34,635 nucleotides of DNA from JAICIG01 sp035532215 (GCA_035532215.1 DATKRK010000446.1:1-34635); one strand, 5' to 3'. Shown: positions 24,327-32,918, counted from the stretch's first letter. Translations and numbers: made by a program. The notes: generated by a model from the sequence alone, not told the origin.

Positions 24327-24472
24327 AGTAGCAGGCACACTCCGTGTGCCGTCGCCTAATGCACGCTGGACTTGAAATCGGAGATCGAGTTGGAAAACCT
24401 ACAATGGCGGGATGTGAATGCGGTCACTTACGCCATGATTTCGGCTGCGGCACACGGAGTGTGCCTGCTACT
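24327..24472. repeat. 146-bp element with perfect 25-bp inverted ends
   Basis: The arms, 24327-24351 (beginning AGTAGCAGGCACACTC) and 24448-24472, are exact inverses. Each arm itself holds a small palindrome, GGCACAC-TCC-GTGTGCC. Two palindromes in opposite orientation around a unique core fit a REPIN. It lies between convergent genes (cyclase and SDR) and codes for no protein. Confidence 0.8.
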
Positions 24473-24484
24473 TTGAGGCCGCGA

Positions 24485-25309
24485 TCACTTCCCCGCTGGC
24501 TTGTCGTGGCCGTACCAGGTCGCCATGCCGCCCGTGATGCCGAAGAAGTCGGCGACCTTGCGGAATAGCGGCGGCGGCAGCATGGCCTTGGTGAAGGGCG
24601 TGATGTAAACCAGCCAGGGCGTGAGCACCAAGTCGCGATTGCGCCGTACGGCGCGCAGCGCCATCTCGGCCACCTGCGGCGAACGCAGCATCCGCGTGAA
24701 CCGCGGCAGCTTCACGCCGTCGCACATGCCGGTGTCGATGTAGCTGGGGCAGATCGCCGTGACGCGTACGTGACGATGCCCGAGAATGCGCAGCTCCTCG
24801 CGGATCGATTCGGAGAACCCCAGCGCCGCCCATTTGCTCGAAGCGTACGTCGAGGCGTAAGGCAAGGCGATCAGGGCCGACCCGCTGGCGATAATCACCA
24901 AGTGGCCCTCGGGCCGGGCAATCAGATCGGGCAAGAAAGCATGCGTCATGGCGACCATGCCAAGTGCGTTGACCCGATAGGTCGCCAGATGATTTTCGAC
25001 CGGCACGTCCAAAAACGCGCCGCCGTAGGCGACGCCGGCGTTGTTAATCAGCACGTCGATCGGCCCGCGTTCGGCGTGCAGCCGTTCGCGAAACTGCCGG
25101 ATGGCGTCGAGATCGGTCACGTCGAGCGCATAGGCCGCCGCCCGGCAGCCGTCGGCTTCGATCAGCCTGGCCGTCTCCTCGGCGCCGGCCAGATTGCGGT
25201 CGGTGACGATGATTTCGGCGCCCGCCTTGGCGAACGCCCGGGCCATATCGCGCCCCAAACCGTGGCCGGCCCCGCTGATCGCAATCCGCTTGTTTGCCAA
25301 GTCTCGCAT
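24485..25309 (-). CDS. SDR-family NAD(P)-dependent oxidoreductase
   Basis: A 274-residue protein with the complete classical SDR set: SGAGHGLG nucleotide-binding turn (12-19), DVTD, INNAG (89-93), IIASGSA, and active-site Y155-x3-K159 (STYASSK). D37 at the end of the second strand (VTDRN) points to NAD. The C-terminal region (LVLTPWLVYITPFTKAMLPPPLFRKVADFFGI) is hydrophobic and basic and resembles that of membrane-associated SDRs acting on lipids or retinol-like compounds. Start ATG 25309 gives the usual short N terminus before the first strand. It is single, convergent with the cyclase gene and divergent from the GH15 gene. Substrate unknown. Confidence 0.88.
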   Translation of the reverse strand: MRDLANKRIAISGAGHGLGRDMARAFAKAGAEIIVTDRNLAGAEETARLIEADGCRAAAYALDVTDLDAIRQFRERLHAERGPIDVLINNAGVAYGGAFLDVPVENHLATYRVNALGMVAMTHAFLPDLIARPEGHLVIIASGSALIALPYASTYASSKWAALGFSESIREELRILGHRHVRVTAICPSYIDTGMCDGVKLPRFTRMLRSPQVAEMALRAVRRNRDLVLTPWLVYITPFTKAMLPPPLFRKVADFFGITGGMATWYGHDKPAGK

Positions 25310-25607
25310 GGTCGAAAGCTCCCTGGAGACTGGCTCCCTTGGAGAGAGGGGGTTTGGCCTAAGTTTACGAAAATTTAAGCCTATTTACGCCTGCCTCGTA
25401 ATCCGCGACTATCGATACTCGTAGATGGGGCGTGCCGCGTGCCGGGCATTCTATTGGCTGGGGGGTGGGGCGGTCGATCCCGAATTCCTCTATTCGAGGG
25501 GTAATGACAGGTTGAGGGGTAATGACAGCGGACCGCCGGCGGGACGCTATAGATGCAGAGAACGGCGCCGAGAGATTCCGATCCTGATAGCGAGAAGGCG
25601 GCACGCG
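25310..25607. promoter_or_regulatory. Divergent intergenic region with a tandem 15-mer
   Basis: This 298-bp space must serve both the SDR and the GH15 gene. GAGGGGTAATGACAG occurs twice, at 25496-25510 and 25514-25528, 18 bp apart, which would put both sites roughly on the same helix face region. They may be operator half-sites or a simple duplication. The end near the SDR is A/T-richer (GTTTACGAAAATTTAAG). Confidence 0.4.
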
Positions 25608-27401
25608 ATGGCCTTGCGGATTGAAGACTACGCCATGATCGGCGATTTGCACACGGCGGCATTAGTGTCGCGCGACGGCTCCGTCGATTGGCTGTGCCTG
25701 CCCCGCTTCGATTCGCCGGCCTGCTTCGCTGCGCTGCTGGGCACGGAACACAACGGGCGGTGGCTGCTGCGGCCCGAGGGCGAAGTCCGCAGCAGCCGGC
25801 GCCGTTATCGCGAAGGCACGCTGATTTTGGAGACCGACTATGAGATGGCCGACGGCGGCGCCGTCACCGTGATCGACTTCATGCCGCCGCGCCGCAAGCA
25901 TCCGGCGCTGGTGCGGATGGTCGTCGGCCGTCGCGGCCGGGTGCGAATGAAGATGCAGTTCGTGTTGCGGTTCGATTACGGCTCGATCGTGCCTTGGATC
26001 CGGCACATCGACGGCGAGCTCCACGCGATCGCCGGGCCCGATAAAGTCATGCTGCGGGCGCCGGTGGAAGTGCGCGGCGAGGATTGGACGAGCGTCGCCG
26101 ATTTCGACGTCAACCCGCAGCAACGTCTGCCTTTCGCGCTAGGTTGGCACGCGTCGAATGCCGCGGCGCCCAAAAAAATCGACGGCGAAGCCGCCCTCCG
26201 CGAAACGGACGGCTGGTGGAAAAAGTGGTCGGGCCGTTGCACGGCCGAGGGAACCTGGCGCGACGCGGTGCTCGGTTCGTTGATCGTGCTCAAGGCGTTG
26301 ATTTACGCGCCGACCGGCGGCATGGCGGCCGCGGTCACCACTTCGCTGCCCGAACAGATCGGCGGCCCGCGAAACTGGGATTACCGCTTTTGCTGGCTGC
26401 GCGACGCCACGTTCATGCTCTACGCGTTGATCGGCGGCGGCTACGTCGAAGAAGCCGCCGCCTGGCGCGAGTGGCTGCTGCGAGCCGTCGCGGGCCGCGC
26501 CTCGCAGATGAACATCATGTATGGGCTCAGCGGCGAGCGCCGCCTGACCGAAATCGAACTCGACTGGCTGCCCGGCTACGAGAACTCCAGGCCCGTGCGA
26601 ATCGGCAACGCTGCGCATCGACAATTCCAACTCGACGTGTTCGGCGAGGTGATGGACGCGCTGCACCTGGCCCGGCGAGCCGGATTGGCCCTCGAACAAG
26701 ACGCCTGGGATCTGCAAATGCACCTGATCGAACACCTGGAGACGGTCTGGCACGATCCCGACGAGGGCATCTGGGAGGTGCGCGGCCCGAGGCGCTGCTT
26801 CACGCACTCGCGGGTGATGGCCTGGGTGGCCGTCGACCGGATGATCAAATCGGCCGAACAGTTCGGCTGCCCCGGCCCTCTCGCTCGCTGGCGGGGCTTG
26901 CGCGAGCAAATCCACGCGCAGACCTGCCGCGAAGGCTTCGACGCCGATCGAAATTCGTTCGTGCAGTATTTCGGCTCGAAGGAACTCGACGCCAGCTTGC
27001 TGATGATTCCGCTGGTGGGCTTCTTGCCGCCCAGCGATTCTCGCGTCCGCGGCACGGTGGAAGCCATCGAGCGGGAGTTGCTCGTCGACGGATTCGTGCT
27101 GCGCTACAAGACTCAACCGCACCTGGACGGGCTGCCCCCGGGCGAAGGCGCCTTTTTGCCGTGTACCTTCTGGCTGGCCGACAATCTCAACCTGCTCGGC
27201 CGACGCGGCGAGGCGGTGGAAATCTTCGAGCGGCTGTTGAGCTTGCGCAACGACGTGGGCTTGCTTTCCGAGGAGTATTCGCCGCGCGACAAGCGATTGG
27301 TCGGCAATTTCCCCCAGGCGTTTTCTCACGTGAGCCTGATCAACACGGCCCACAATCTCTCGTTTGCGGAAGGCCCGGCCGCCCATCGAACGCAGGGCTG
27401 A
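25608..27401 (+). CDS. Glycoside hydrolase family 15 (glucoamylase/trehalase-like)
   Basis: A 597-residue cytosolic enzyme (no signal peptide). It opens with the N-terminal beta domain of bacterial GH15 proteins (IEDYAMIGDLHTAALVSRDGSVDWLCLPRFDSPACFA) and continues into an (alpha/alpha)6 barrel: GGPRNWDYRFCWLRDATF (252-269), LPGYENSRPVRIGNAAHRQFQLDVFGEVMDAL (321-352), and DEGIWEVRG with a likely catalytic Glu (E390). The second catalytic glutamate is in LLSEEYSPRDKRLVGNFPQAFSH (E555/E556). Enzymes of this branch hydrolyse alpha-glucosidic bonds in glucans or trehalose. Length fits the family. ATG 25608 is chosen because the conserved ALRIEDYAMIGD start follows at once. Its 3' end overlaps the convergent zinc-ribbon gene by 62 bp. 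Confidence 0.93.
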   Translation: MALRIEDYAMIGDLHTAALVSRDGSVDWLCLPRFDSPACFAALLGTEHNGRWLLRPEGEVRSSRRRYREGTLILETDYEMADGGAVTVIDFMPPRRKHPALVRMVVGRRGRVRMKMQFVLRFDYGSIVPWIRHIDGELHAIAGPDKVMLRAPVEVRGEDWTSVADFDVNPQQRLPFALGWHASNAAAPKKIDGEAALRETDGWWKKWSGRCTAEGTWRDAVLGSLIVLKALIYAPTGGMAAAVTTSLPEQIGGPRNWDYRFCWLRDATFMLYALIGGGYVEEAAAWREWLLRAVAGRASQMNIMYGLSGERRLTEIELDWLPGYENSRPVRIGNAAHRQFQLDVFGEVMDALHLARRAGLALEQDAWDLQMHLIEHLETVWHDPDEGIWEVRGPRRCFTHSRVMAWVAVDRMIKSAEQFGCPGPLARWRGLREQIHAQTCREGFDADRNSFVQYFGSKELDASLLMIPLVGFLPPSDSRVRGTVEAIERELLVDGFVLRYKTQPHLDGLPPGEGAFLPCTFWLADNLNLLGRRGEAVEIFERLLSLRNDVGLLSEEYSPRDKRLVGNFPQAFSHVSLINTAHNLSFAEGPAAHRTQG

Positions 27402-28152
27402 AAGACGCGGACAAGGGCGCAGGGGCCGCCGCCGACGCTACTTCCAATTGGGCGGGCGGCAAATTCACGGAAGACCAGCAAATCGTAGACTGCCGTTGAG
27501 TATTCGGCGCGATTCCGGTCCAACCGCGTCTTGAATAGAGGATCATCGCGATGAAAAACAAAAATCCCGCGAGCGGCAAAACGATAAAGAATACGAACAG
27601 CGCCACCCAGCGCCCCAAGGTCGCAGCCGGGTCTTGATTCGAGCGACGCTTGTTCTTTTTAGGCGGCTTAACAACGGGCGGCTGGTACTTCATACGCGGC
27701 AACGGCGTTTCCACCGGCACGGCGCTCGCGACATAGGATGGGGAATTCACCGGCCGAGCCGCCGGCGGGCCCACAGGAGACGCCGCCAATGGCAGCGCCG
27801 GCTCTTCAACGAGGTCGGCTTCGGTCAACGGCAGCGGTTCGTTGGATGGAACAGGATCGGCCCAGCGGGCGGGCTTGGCTTGCGCGGGCTTGGCTTGCGC
27901 GGGCTTGGCTTGCGCGGGCCGCGCGACGGGAATGGCACGCGCCGGCTTGGCGGCTGGCGGCGAGCCCGCGGGCCGGGCCGCAGGAGGAGCCGGAACGGCC
28001 AAAGACGAAGCGCTTCCCGACCCCGCCCGAGGCGTCTCGGGCGGCGGAACGAGGAATCGCCGTCCGCACTCGCAGGCCACGGCCTTGCCTACGAGGCGGT
28101 TTTCTCGCGAGTAGACCTTTCCGCATTCAGGGCATTCGAACGACTGGGCCAT
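27340..28152 (-). CDS. Zinc-ribbon protein with Ala/Pro-rich linker and one membrane segment
   Basis: A 270-residue protein. The N terminus has CPEC (C7, C10) and CEC (C27, C29), a zinc-binding knuckle pair. About 130 residues of Ala/Pro-rich sequence follow, including three AKPAQ repeats (DNA repeats near 27880-27920). A basic PPKKNKRRS patch precedes a single membrane helix (WVALFVFFIVLPLAGFLFF). The architecture resembles the many planctomycete zinc-ribbon membrane proteins of unknown function. The last 20 codons overlap the end of the GH15 gene on the other strand, and the C-terminal tail after the helix is low in recognisable features, so the true end may have been extended by loss of a stop codon. 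The ribbon likely faces the cytosol. Confidence 0.68.
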   Translation of the reverse strand: MAQSFECPECGKVYSRENRLVGKAVACECGRRFLVPPPETPRAGSGSASSLAVPAPPAARPAGSPPAAKPARAIPVARPAQAKPAQAKPAQAKPARWADPVPSNEPLPLTEADLVEEPALPLAASPVGPPAARPVNSPSYVASAVPVETPLPRMKYQPPVVKPPKKNKRRSNQDPAATLGRWVALFVFFIVLPLAGFLFFIAMILYSRRGWTGIAPNTQRQSTICWSSVNLPPAQLEVASAAAPAPLSASFSPAFDGRPGLPQTRDCGPC

Positions 28153-28169
28153 ATCCGCCCTGCTTCACG

Positions 28170-28438
28170 CTACTTAGGAAGCAATGGAGTTAAAATCATC
28201 CATGCAATGAAACAGCCAACGTTACATATCGTCCACGCGACCATCAGCAGCACGTTGTCCCATTCATCGGCCTTTGCCCAGCCGTAAAAAATGGGATGGG
28301 TTCGCAGCAGAAGAAGCTTGCAAGAGCCAACCCGACTTTGTCATGCTTGACCATCTGGACCAAGACCGTGACGTAACAGATGAAGCAGCCCAGCCCCAAG
28401 ACCATCGTAGCCGCGAACATCAAATTGAGCGCACTCAT
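28170..28438 (-). pseudogene. Small membrane protein broken by a frameshift at a T6 run
   Basis: From ATG 28438 the product begins SALNLMFAATMVLGLGCFICYVTVLVQM, a hydrophobic segment, then KHDKVGLALASFFCCEPIPFF. In this frame it ends early at 28244. Stepping back one base at the run of six T (28286-28291, A on the plus strand) reaches a frame that continues YGWAKADEWDNVLLMVAWTICNVGCFIAWMILTPLLPK to TAG 28170-28172, adding a second membrane helix. The two parts together form a plausible two-helix protein of about 90 residues. The cause could be a one-base deletion, a sequencing error in the homopolymer, or -1 slippage. It lies 17 bp upstream of the zinc-ribbon gene and may share its transcript. 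Confidence 0.6.
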
Positions 28439-28520
28439 CGTGGAGCGTGTCTTCTGGCAATGAGTTGATTGGAGGTCAAGCAAACCAAGTGGTCCGGTTT
28501 TGTTCCATTATAGCCGGCGC

Positions 28521-28542
28521 TAACGACGATGCACCGTCGTTA
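28521..28542. repeat. Hairpin in the divergent region upstream of serC
   Basis: TAACGACG (28521-28528) and CGTCGTTA (28535-28542) form a perfect 8-bp stem with a six-base loop; flanking CCGGC/GCCGG can extend it. It lies between divergent genes, so a terminator role is unlikely; it may be an operator or a REP-like repeat. Confidence 0.5.
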
Positions 28543-28704
28543 TTTCGGCCGGCCTTATTGCGCCGCCGTTACACCTAGCCGCCGCGAGCGGCAAAGTTTA
28601 TCATTCTAGACGGCGCCGGGCGATGTATCCGCGCATTATTGCACGGCGCCGAGACGCTTGATCCGCCACGATGTTACGGCCAGGAGCCGCTTGCCGAGTT
28701 CGCC

Positions 28705-29799
28705 ATGGAACCCAGAGTTTACAATTTTTCGCCCGGTCCCGCCGTTTTGCCCTTGAAAGTGCTCGAAGAGGCCCAGCGCAACCTGGTTTCGCTGCCCGGC
28801 ATTGGCATTTCGCCGCTGGAGATCAGCCATCGCTCGGCCTGGTTCGAGGGCGTGCTGGCCGAAACCGAGGCCCATTTGCGGCGCCTGCTGGCCGTGCCCG
28901 ACAACTATCGCGTGCTGTTTTTGCAAGGCGGCTCGCGGCTGCAATTCTACATGGTTCCGCTGAACCTGCTCAGCGGCTCGACCCGCAGCGCCGAGTACAT
29001 CGTCACCGGAACCTGGGGCAAGACGGCCCTTCAGGAAGCCGTCCGCCAAGGCCAGGTCCGCGTCGTCTACGACGGCAAAGCCACGAATTTCGACCGCCTG
29101 CCCAAGCCGGGCGAGCTCAAGCTCGATCCCCAGGCGGCCTACGTTCACTTCACCTCGAACGAAACCATCCAGGGCGTGCAGTTCGCGGCCGAGCCCGAGG
29201 TCGGCGACGTGCCGCTGGTCTGCGACGCCTCGTCCGATTTCCTCTGCCGGCCGCTGCCGATCGAGCGTTACGGGTTGATCTACGCCTGCGCCCAGAAAAA
29301 CGCCGGGCCGGCGGGCGTGACCATTGTCGTCGTCCGCGACGACTTGCTGGAGCGCGTGCCCGACGGGTTGCCGACGATGCTCGATTACCGCACCTACGTC
29401 AAGGAAAAGCTGATGCCGAACACGCCTCCCGTGTTCGCGATCTACATCGTAATGCTGGTCACGCGCTGGCTGCTCGAAGACGTGGGGGGCCTGGACAAGA
29501 TGCTCCAGCGCAATCGCCAAAAGGCGAAGCTGCTCTACGACGAGGTCGACGCGGCGCCCGAGGTCTACCGGGGCCACGCGCAGCCGAGCGACCGCTCGCT
29601 AATGAACGTCACGTTCCGTTTGCCCGACGACGAAACGCAGGCCCGGTTCCTCAGCGGAGCCCAGGCTTGCGGGCTGGCGGAGTTGAAGGGGCATCGCTCG
29701 GTCGGCGGCATTCGGGCTTCGATTTACAACGCCATGCCGCTGGAAGGCGTTGAACTGTTGGCCGGTTTCATGCGAGAATTCGCCCAGCAAAAGCGGTAG
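28705..29799 (+). CDS. serC: 3-phosphoserine/phosphohydroxythreonine transaminase
   Basis: A 364-residue class V aminotransferase of serine biosynthesis; it converts 3-phosphohydroxypyruvate and glutamate to phosphoserine and 2-oxoglutarate, and also works in pyridoxal phosphate synthesis. Family marks: NFSPGPAVLP at the start, SHRS substrate-binding segment (41-44), LFLQGGSRLQF (71-81; usually GGAT/GGAS), VTGTWG, the ring-binding D174 (VCDASSDF) and the PLP lysine K198 in YACAQKNAGPAGV. H and R residues in KGHRSVGGIRASIYNA near the C terminus fit the phosphate site. Length is the usual 360. ATG 28705 precedes the conserved N terminus directly. Single gene. Confidence 0.95.
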   Translation: MEPRVYNFSPGPAVLPLKVLEEAQRNLVSLPGIGISPLEISHRSAWFEGVLAETEAHLRRLLAVPDNYRVLFLQGGSRLQFYMVPLNLLSGSTRSAEYIVTGTWGKTALQEAVRQGQVRVVYDGKATNFDRLPKPGELKLDPQAAYVHFTSNETIQGVQFAAEPEVGDVPLVCDASSDFLCRPLPIERYGLIYACAQKNAGPAGVTIVVVRDDLLERVPDGLPTMLDYRTYVKEKLMPNTPPVFAIYIVMLVTRWLLEDVGGLDKMLQRNRQKAKLLYDEVDAAPEVYRGHAQPSDRSLMNVTFRLPDDETQARFLSGAQACGLAELKGHRSVGGIRASIYNAMPLEGVELLAGFMREFAQQKR

Positions 29800-29856
29800 C
29801 TCTCTCGCCAGCGATCTATCAAGACGAACGATTTATCAAGTCAAAGGAGTGCGTTG

Positions 29857-30432
29857 ATGCGGAAATACAGTCTGATTGCGGGCTTGCTGGCCCTCTGTTT
29901 CGTTGTGGGGTGCGGCGGCGAGAGCAAGCCGGGCGGCGACTCGGCGGCGCCGAAATTCGAGGGCGAAGCCTCTTCGAACGAATCGAAGTCGGCCGACGAC
30001 GAGGCGCCCGACGAAACGATGTCGGACGACAAGGATGCCGACAACAAGGCCGCCGAAGAAATGGCCGCCGACGATAAGTCCGAGGACGCCGAGCCCGAAA
30101 TGAAGGACGAGGCGGAACCGGCCGCCGAGAAGCCCGAAGAAGAGGCGGAAAAGCCCGCCGCAAACGCGGCGACCAAGGCGAAGACGCCGAGCGGGGACGA
30201 AGAGCCGACGCCCGAAACTCCGGCCGCCGACTCGACGGCCAAAGCGGCCCCTAGCGGCTCGTCTCGCGGGCTCTTCAAGGGCCTGGTGAATTCGGTCACG
30301 CGGGGCGCCAAGAAGACGATCAACGGCGTCAAGCCGGCCTCTGCGACGCCGCCCGAAGAGCCTCAGCCCGAAGACGATCCGTTTCCCAACGGCGAGCCGA
30401 ACGACAAAAAGGCGGAAGGCGCCGAGCGCTAG
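29857..30432 (+). CDS. Acidic, low-complexity lipoprotein
   Basis: A 191-residue protein whose signal peptide ends in a lipobox (CFVVGC, Cys at about 19), so it is lipid-anchored. The rest is dominated by Glu, Asp, Ala, Lys and Pro (DDEAPDE, EAEPAAEKPEEEAEKP) and is probably unfolded, apart from a short basic stretch GLFKGLVNSVTRGAKKTINGV. No enzyme motif is seen. ATG 29857 follows AAAGGAG (29843-29849) at good spacing; an in-frame TTG sits just before it. The stop codon TAG overlaps the left end of the repeat element at 30429. Confidence 0.75.
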   Translation: MRKYSLIAGLLALCFVVGCGGESKPGGDSAAPKFEGEASSNESKSADDEAPDETMSDDKDADNKAAEEMAADDKSEDAEPEMKDEAEPAAEKPEEEAEKPAANAATKAKTPSGDEEPTPETPAADSTAKAAPSGSSRGLFKGLVNSVTRGAKKTINGVKPASATPPEEPQPEDDPFPNGEPNDKKAEGAER

Positions 30433-30585
30433 TGCTCTGTCAGCCGCTAATTGATGTATGTTCAAGTGATGGGTGGCTGGGTCTGAGCCTGGGCGAAGCC
30501 CCAGTTCGCTGGGGTGCCGCCTGGGCTCTGCCGCCAGCCACCCTGGCCGCTAGCGTTCGTCAAATCGTGGCTGACAGAACACTAG
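30429..30585. repeat. 157-bp MITE-like element with 17-bp terminal inverted repeats, containing hairpin repeat copy 2
   Basis: Ends CTAGTGCTCTGTCAGCC (30429-30445) and its inverse (30569-30585) match at 16 of 17 bases. Inside, 30471-30543 is a close copy of the hairpin repeat at 2549-2622, with the same GGGTGGCTGG ends and the CCCCAG-TTCG-CTGGGG centre (30499-30514). The left end overlaps the stop codon of the lipoprotein gene. It codes for no protein. Confidence 0.75.
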
Positions 30586-30669
30586 AGATATGAAACGAGT
30601 CCCCGTTCGACCGCCGTGATATAATCACACCGGTCATGCGGGGCTGGGCTTCAACTCTGGGCGGCGAAC

Positions 30670-31962
30670 ATGGGCGCGACTACTTTCGCGGCGTGGATGC
30701 TGATTGTGGCGGCCGTTCCGGGCCAGGCCGCTGCGAGCCGCCGGCCGACGACGGTCCAAGAGCGGGCCGTCGACATGGCGGCGCTGGTCGGGGGCGAGCG
30801 TCTGTTCGGTATGCTCTTCGGCCCGCCGCGGCAAGGCGAGTTGCCATTCGTCGTGCGCCGCGAGTGGCTTCGCAAACACGCCCCGAACGTCTATCGCAAG
30901 ACGGTCGCCGGCGAAGACGAGCGGCGGCGAATGGCGATCGAGCAGTTGCGCGACCGCCTGGCGGCTTGGCGCGAACGGCGCAGCGAGCCCAAATTACTCA
31001 CGTCCTTTCTCGACCGCAGCCTGGAGGAAACCAAGGCTCGGCTGGCGGCCTTCGACGCCAAGCAAGAGCCGCACGAACCTGCGCAGTTGCTGTTGGTTTC
31101 GATCCCGGTCGTGCAGATTCGCAAGCAATATCAACAATCGCCCGAGACTCGCCGCATCTTGGCCTTGGCCTGGGAGGAGCGGCTCGACGACCCGGAGGAG
31201 GCCTCGGCCGCGGCGCTCGTCGAGCGGCTCAAGGAGAAGAAAATCGAGCCTGCGCAGGCCCAGCCCGACTTGTCGGACCGGCTCGACGCGTTGCCGCTCG
31301 ACGACCGGCAATGGGCCGCCAAGATGGCGCTGGCCGAGTACGCCATCCTGGGCAAGCCCCGGTATCAAGGCGCCGGCGGAATGCTGGTCCGCGAGGATAG
31401 CGGCCAGGACCGCCCGCCGCTGGGCGAACTGATCGCCGGCATGGCCAAGTCGCAATTGGAAGGCGCGCTGGGCGATTTGTTGAACCCCGCGGGCGGAGTC
31501 GCCAAGCCGAACGAAAACAAGCCCAACGAGGCCATCGACAAGGCGACTCGCGAGTGCGACGCCGAGGGGACCACGGGCGTGCGGATTACCAATCTCGACC
31601 AGGATTTGACTCGGCGTCAGGTGACGGTTCGCGACGCTTTTTGGGCCAAGATGCCCGACGGCGCCTGGCAAGCGATCTGGCAAGCCAGCTCTACGATCGA
31701 CGCCAGCAAACCGCGGCCGAACGAAGAAGACGCCCTGAAGCAAGATCCGCAAGTCGCTGAAGCCCTCAAGCTGGTCAAGTCGCTCGGGCTCGACCTCGAC
31801 CCCGATTTGCTGCGCACGGCGATGCGCAGCGGCGCGGCGACTCAGGAGGCGCTCGCGAACGTCGATCGCCAATTCGCCGACTTCCTGCTCGCGAACACCC
31901 GCCGGCTCGACGGTCCGCCGCTCGTCGTGCCCGAGGCCGCGGCTCAGCAGCAAGGGCAGTGA
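30670..31962 (+). CDS. Hypothetical secreted or membrane-associated protein
   Basis: A 430-residue protein beginning MGATTFAAWMLIVAAVPGQAAA, a likely signal peptide. The mature part is charged and helical, with many Arg/Glu pairs (RRMAIEQLRDRLAAWRERR; EERLDDPEEASAAALVERLKEKK) and no transmembrane segment or catalytic motif I recognise. A block around residues 290-340 (CDAEGTTGVRITNLDQDLTRRQVTVRDAFWAKMPDGAWQAIWQ) may form a small beta domain. The high-GC codon use and long uninterrupted frame support a real gene. Its role is unknown. It precedes the alpha/beta hydrolase gene by 65 bp in the same direction. Confidence 0.7.
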   Translation: MGATTFAAWMLIVAAVPGQAAASRRPTTVQERAVDMAALVGGERLFGMLFGPPRQGELPFVVRREWLRKHAPNVYRKTVAGEDERRRMAIEQLRDRLAAWRERRSEPKLLTSFLDRSLEETKARLAAFDAKQEPHEPAQLLLVSIPVVQIRKQYQQSPETRRILALAWEERLDDPEEASAAALVERLKEKKIEPAQAQPDLSDRLDALPLDDRQWAAKMALAEYAILGKPRYQGAGGMLVREDSGQDRPPLGELIAGMAKSQLEGALGDLLNPAGGVAKPNENKPNEAIDKATRECDAEGTTGVRITNLDQDLTRRQVTVRDAFWAKMPDGAWQAIWQASSTIDASKPRPNEEDALKQDPQVAEALKLVKSLGLDLDPDLLRTAMRSGAATQEALANVDRQFADFLLANTRRLDGPPLVVPEAAAQQQGQ

Positions 31963-32027
31963 AACAGCGCTTGAATGGATCGGCGCCGGTTTCGAAATGC
32001 ATGAACCATCGGGATGATTCGTAATCC

Positions 32028-32918
32028 ATGTTAGCTCGCAAGTCGTTCGTTGCGTTCGCGGTCTTGACCTGGATGGGTTCTCGGGCGGCCGTTTTGCCGG
32101 CGGCCGAAAACCGCTATTTCGATTCGAACGGCGTCAAAATCCGTTACATCGTCGAAGGCGAAGGCGAGCCCGTGCTGTTGATTCACGGCTTCGCCGCCAA
32201 CCTGCACTGGCAATGGGTCACGCCGGGCGTCGTCAAGACGCTGGCCAAGCACTATCGGGTGATCGCCTTCGATAACCGCGGGCACGGGCTCAGCGGGGCG
32301 CCGCACGAGCCCGACCGATACGGCGTGGAAATGGTCGAAGACGCCGTGCGGCTGCTCGATCATCTCGAGATCGAACGGGCGCACGTGGTCGGCTATTCGA
32401 TGGGGGCGTTCATCGCGGCCAAGTTGTTGGCGCTGCACCCCGAGCGCGTGATGACGGCCACGCTGGGCGGCGCCGGCTGGGCCCGCGAAAACGACGAGCG
32501 TCGCCAATTCGTTCAAGAGTTGGCCGAATCGCTCGACCGCGGCGACGGAATCGGACCGCTGTTGGTCCGGCTGACGCCCGAAGGCCGGCCCAAGCCGCGG
32601 GCCTGGTGGTTGAAGCTGATCAACTTTTTCTTTCGGCTGCTGAACGATCAGCAAGCGCTGGCCGCCGCCGCGCGCGGGATGCACGATCTCATCGTGCCCG
32701 AGGACGCGTTGCGAGCCAACCGGGCCCCAGCGCTGGTCGTGATCGGCGAAGTCGATCCGCTCAGGTCGACCGTCGACGAGCTAGAGCCCGTGATGAGCAA
32801 TCTGGAAGTCGTCGTGATCGATGGCGCCGATCACATGCAGACTTTCTTCCGGCCCGAATTTCAGAAGTCGATTGAAGAATTCTTGCTGGCCCACTCCAAG
32901 CGGCCGGCGGCGAAATAG
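32028..32918 (+). CDS. Secreted alpha/beta hydrolase
   Basis: A 296-residue alpha/beta hydrolase-fold protein with an N-terminal signal peptide (FVAFAVLTWMGSRAAVLPAAE). Fold marks: the oxyanion HGFAAN (53-58), DNRGHGLS (82-89), nucleophile elbow GYSMG with S124, an acidic residue in VIGEVDPL and the catalytic His in GADHM. Such enzymes hydrolyse esters, epoxides, lactones or halides, so the substrate cannot be named. ATG 32028 puts the signal at the N terminus. The SDR gene follows in the same direction after 112 bp, so the two could be one operon. Confidence 0.88.
   Translation: MLARKSFVAFAVLTWMGSRAAVLPAAENRYFDSNGVKIRYIVEGEGEPVLLIHGFAANLHWQWVTPGVVKTLAKHYRVIAFDNRGHGLSGAPHEPDRYGVEMVEDAVRLLDHLEIERAHVVGYSMGAFIAAKLLALHPERVMTATLGGAGWARENDERRQFVQELAESLDRGDGIGPLLVRLTPEGRPKPRAWWLKLINFFFRLLNDQQALAAAARGMHDLIVPEDALRANRAPALVVIGEVDPLRSTVDELEPVMSNLEVVVIDGADHMQTFFRPEFQKSIEEFLLAHSKRPAAK

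Noticed and set aside
26084..27499. 471-codon plus-strand frame overlapping GH15
   Set aside because: Frame-shifted shadow of the GH15 gene; Arg-rich and without any fold signature.
28286..28291. Programmed -1 frameshift signal
   Set aside because: In the reading frame the site is A-TTT-TTT, not a standard X-XXY-YYZ heptamer that re-pairs in both sites, so a base loss or sequence error is more likely; kept only as one option in the findings.
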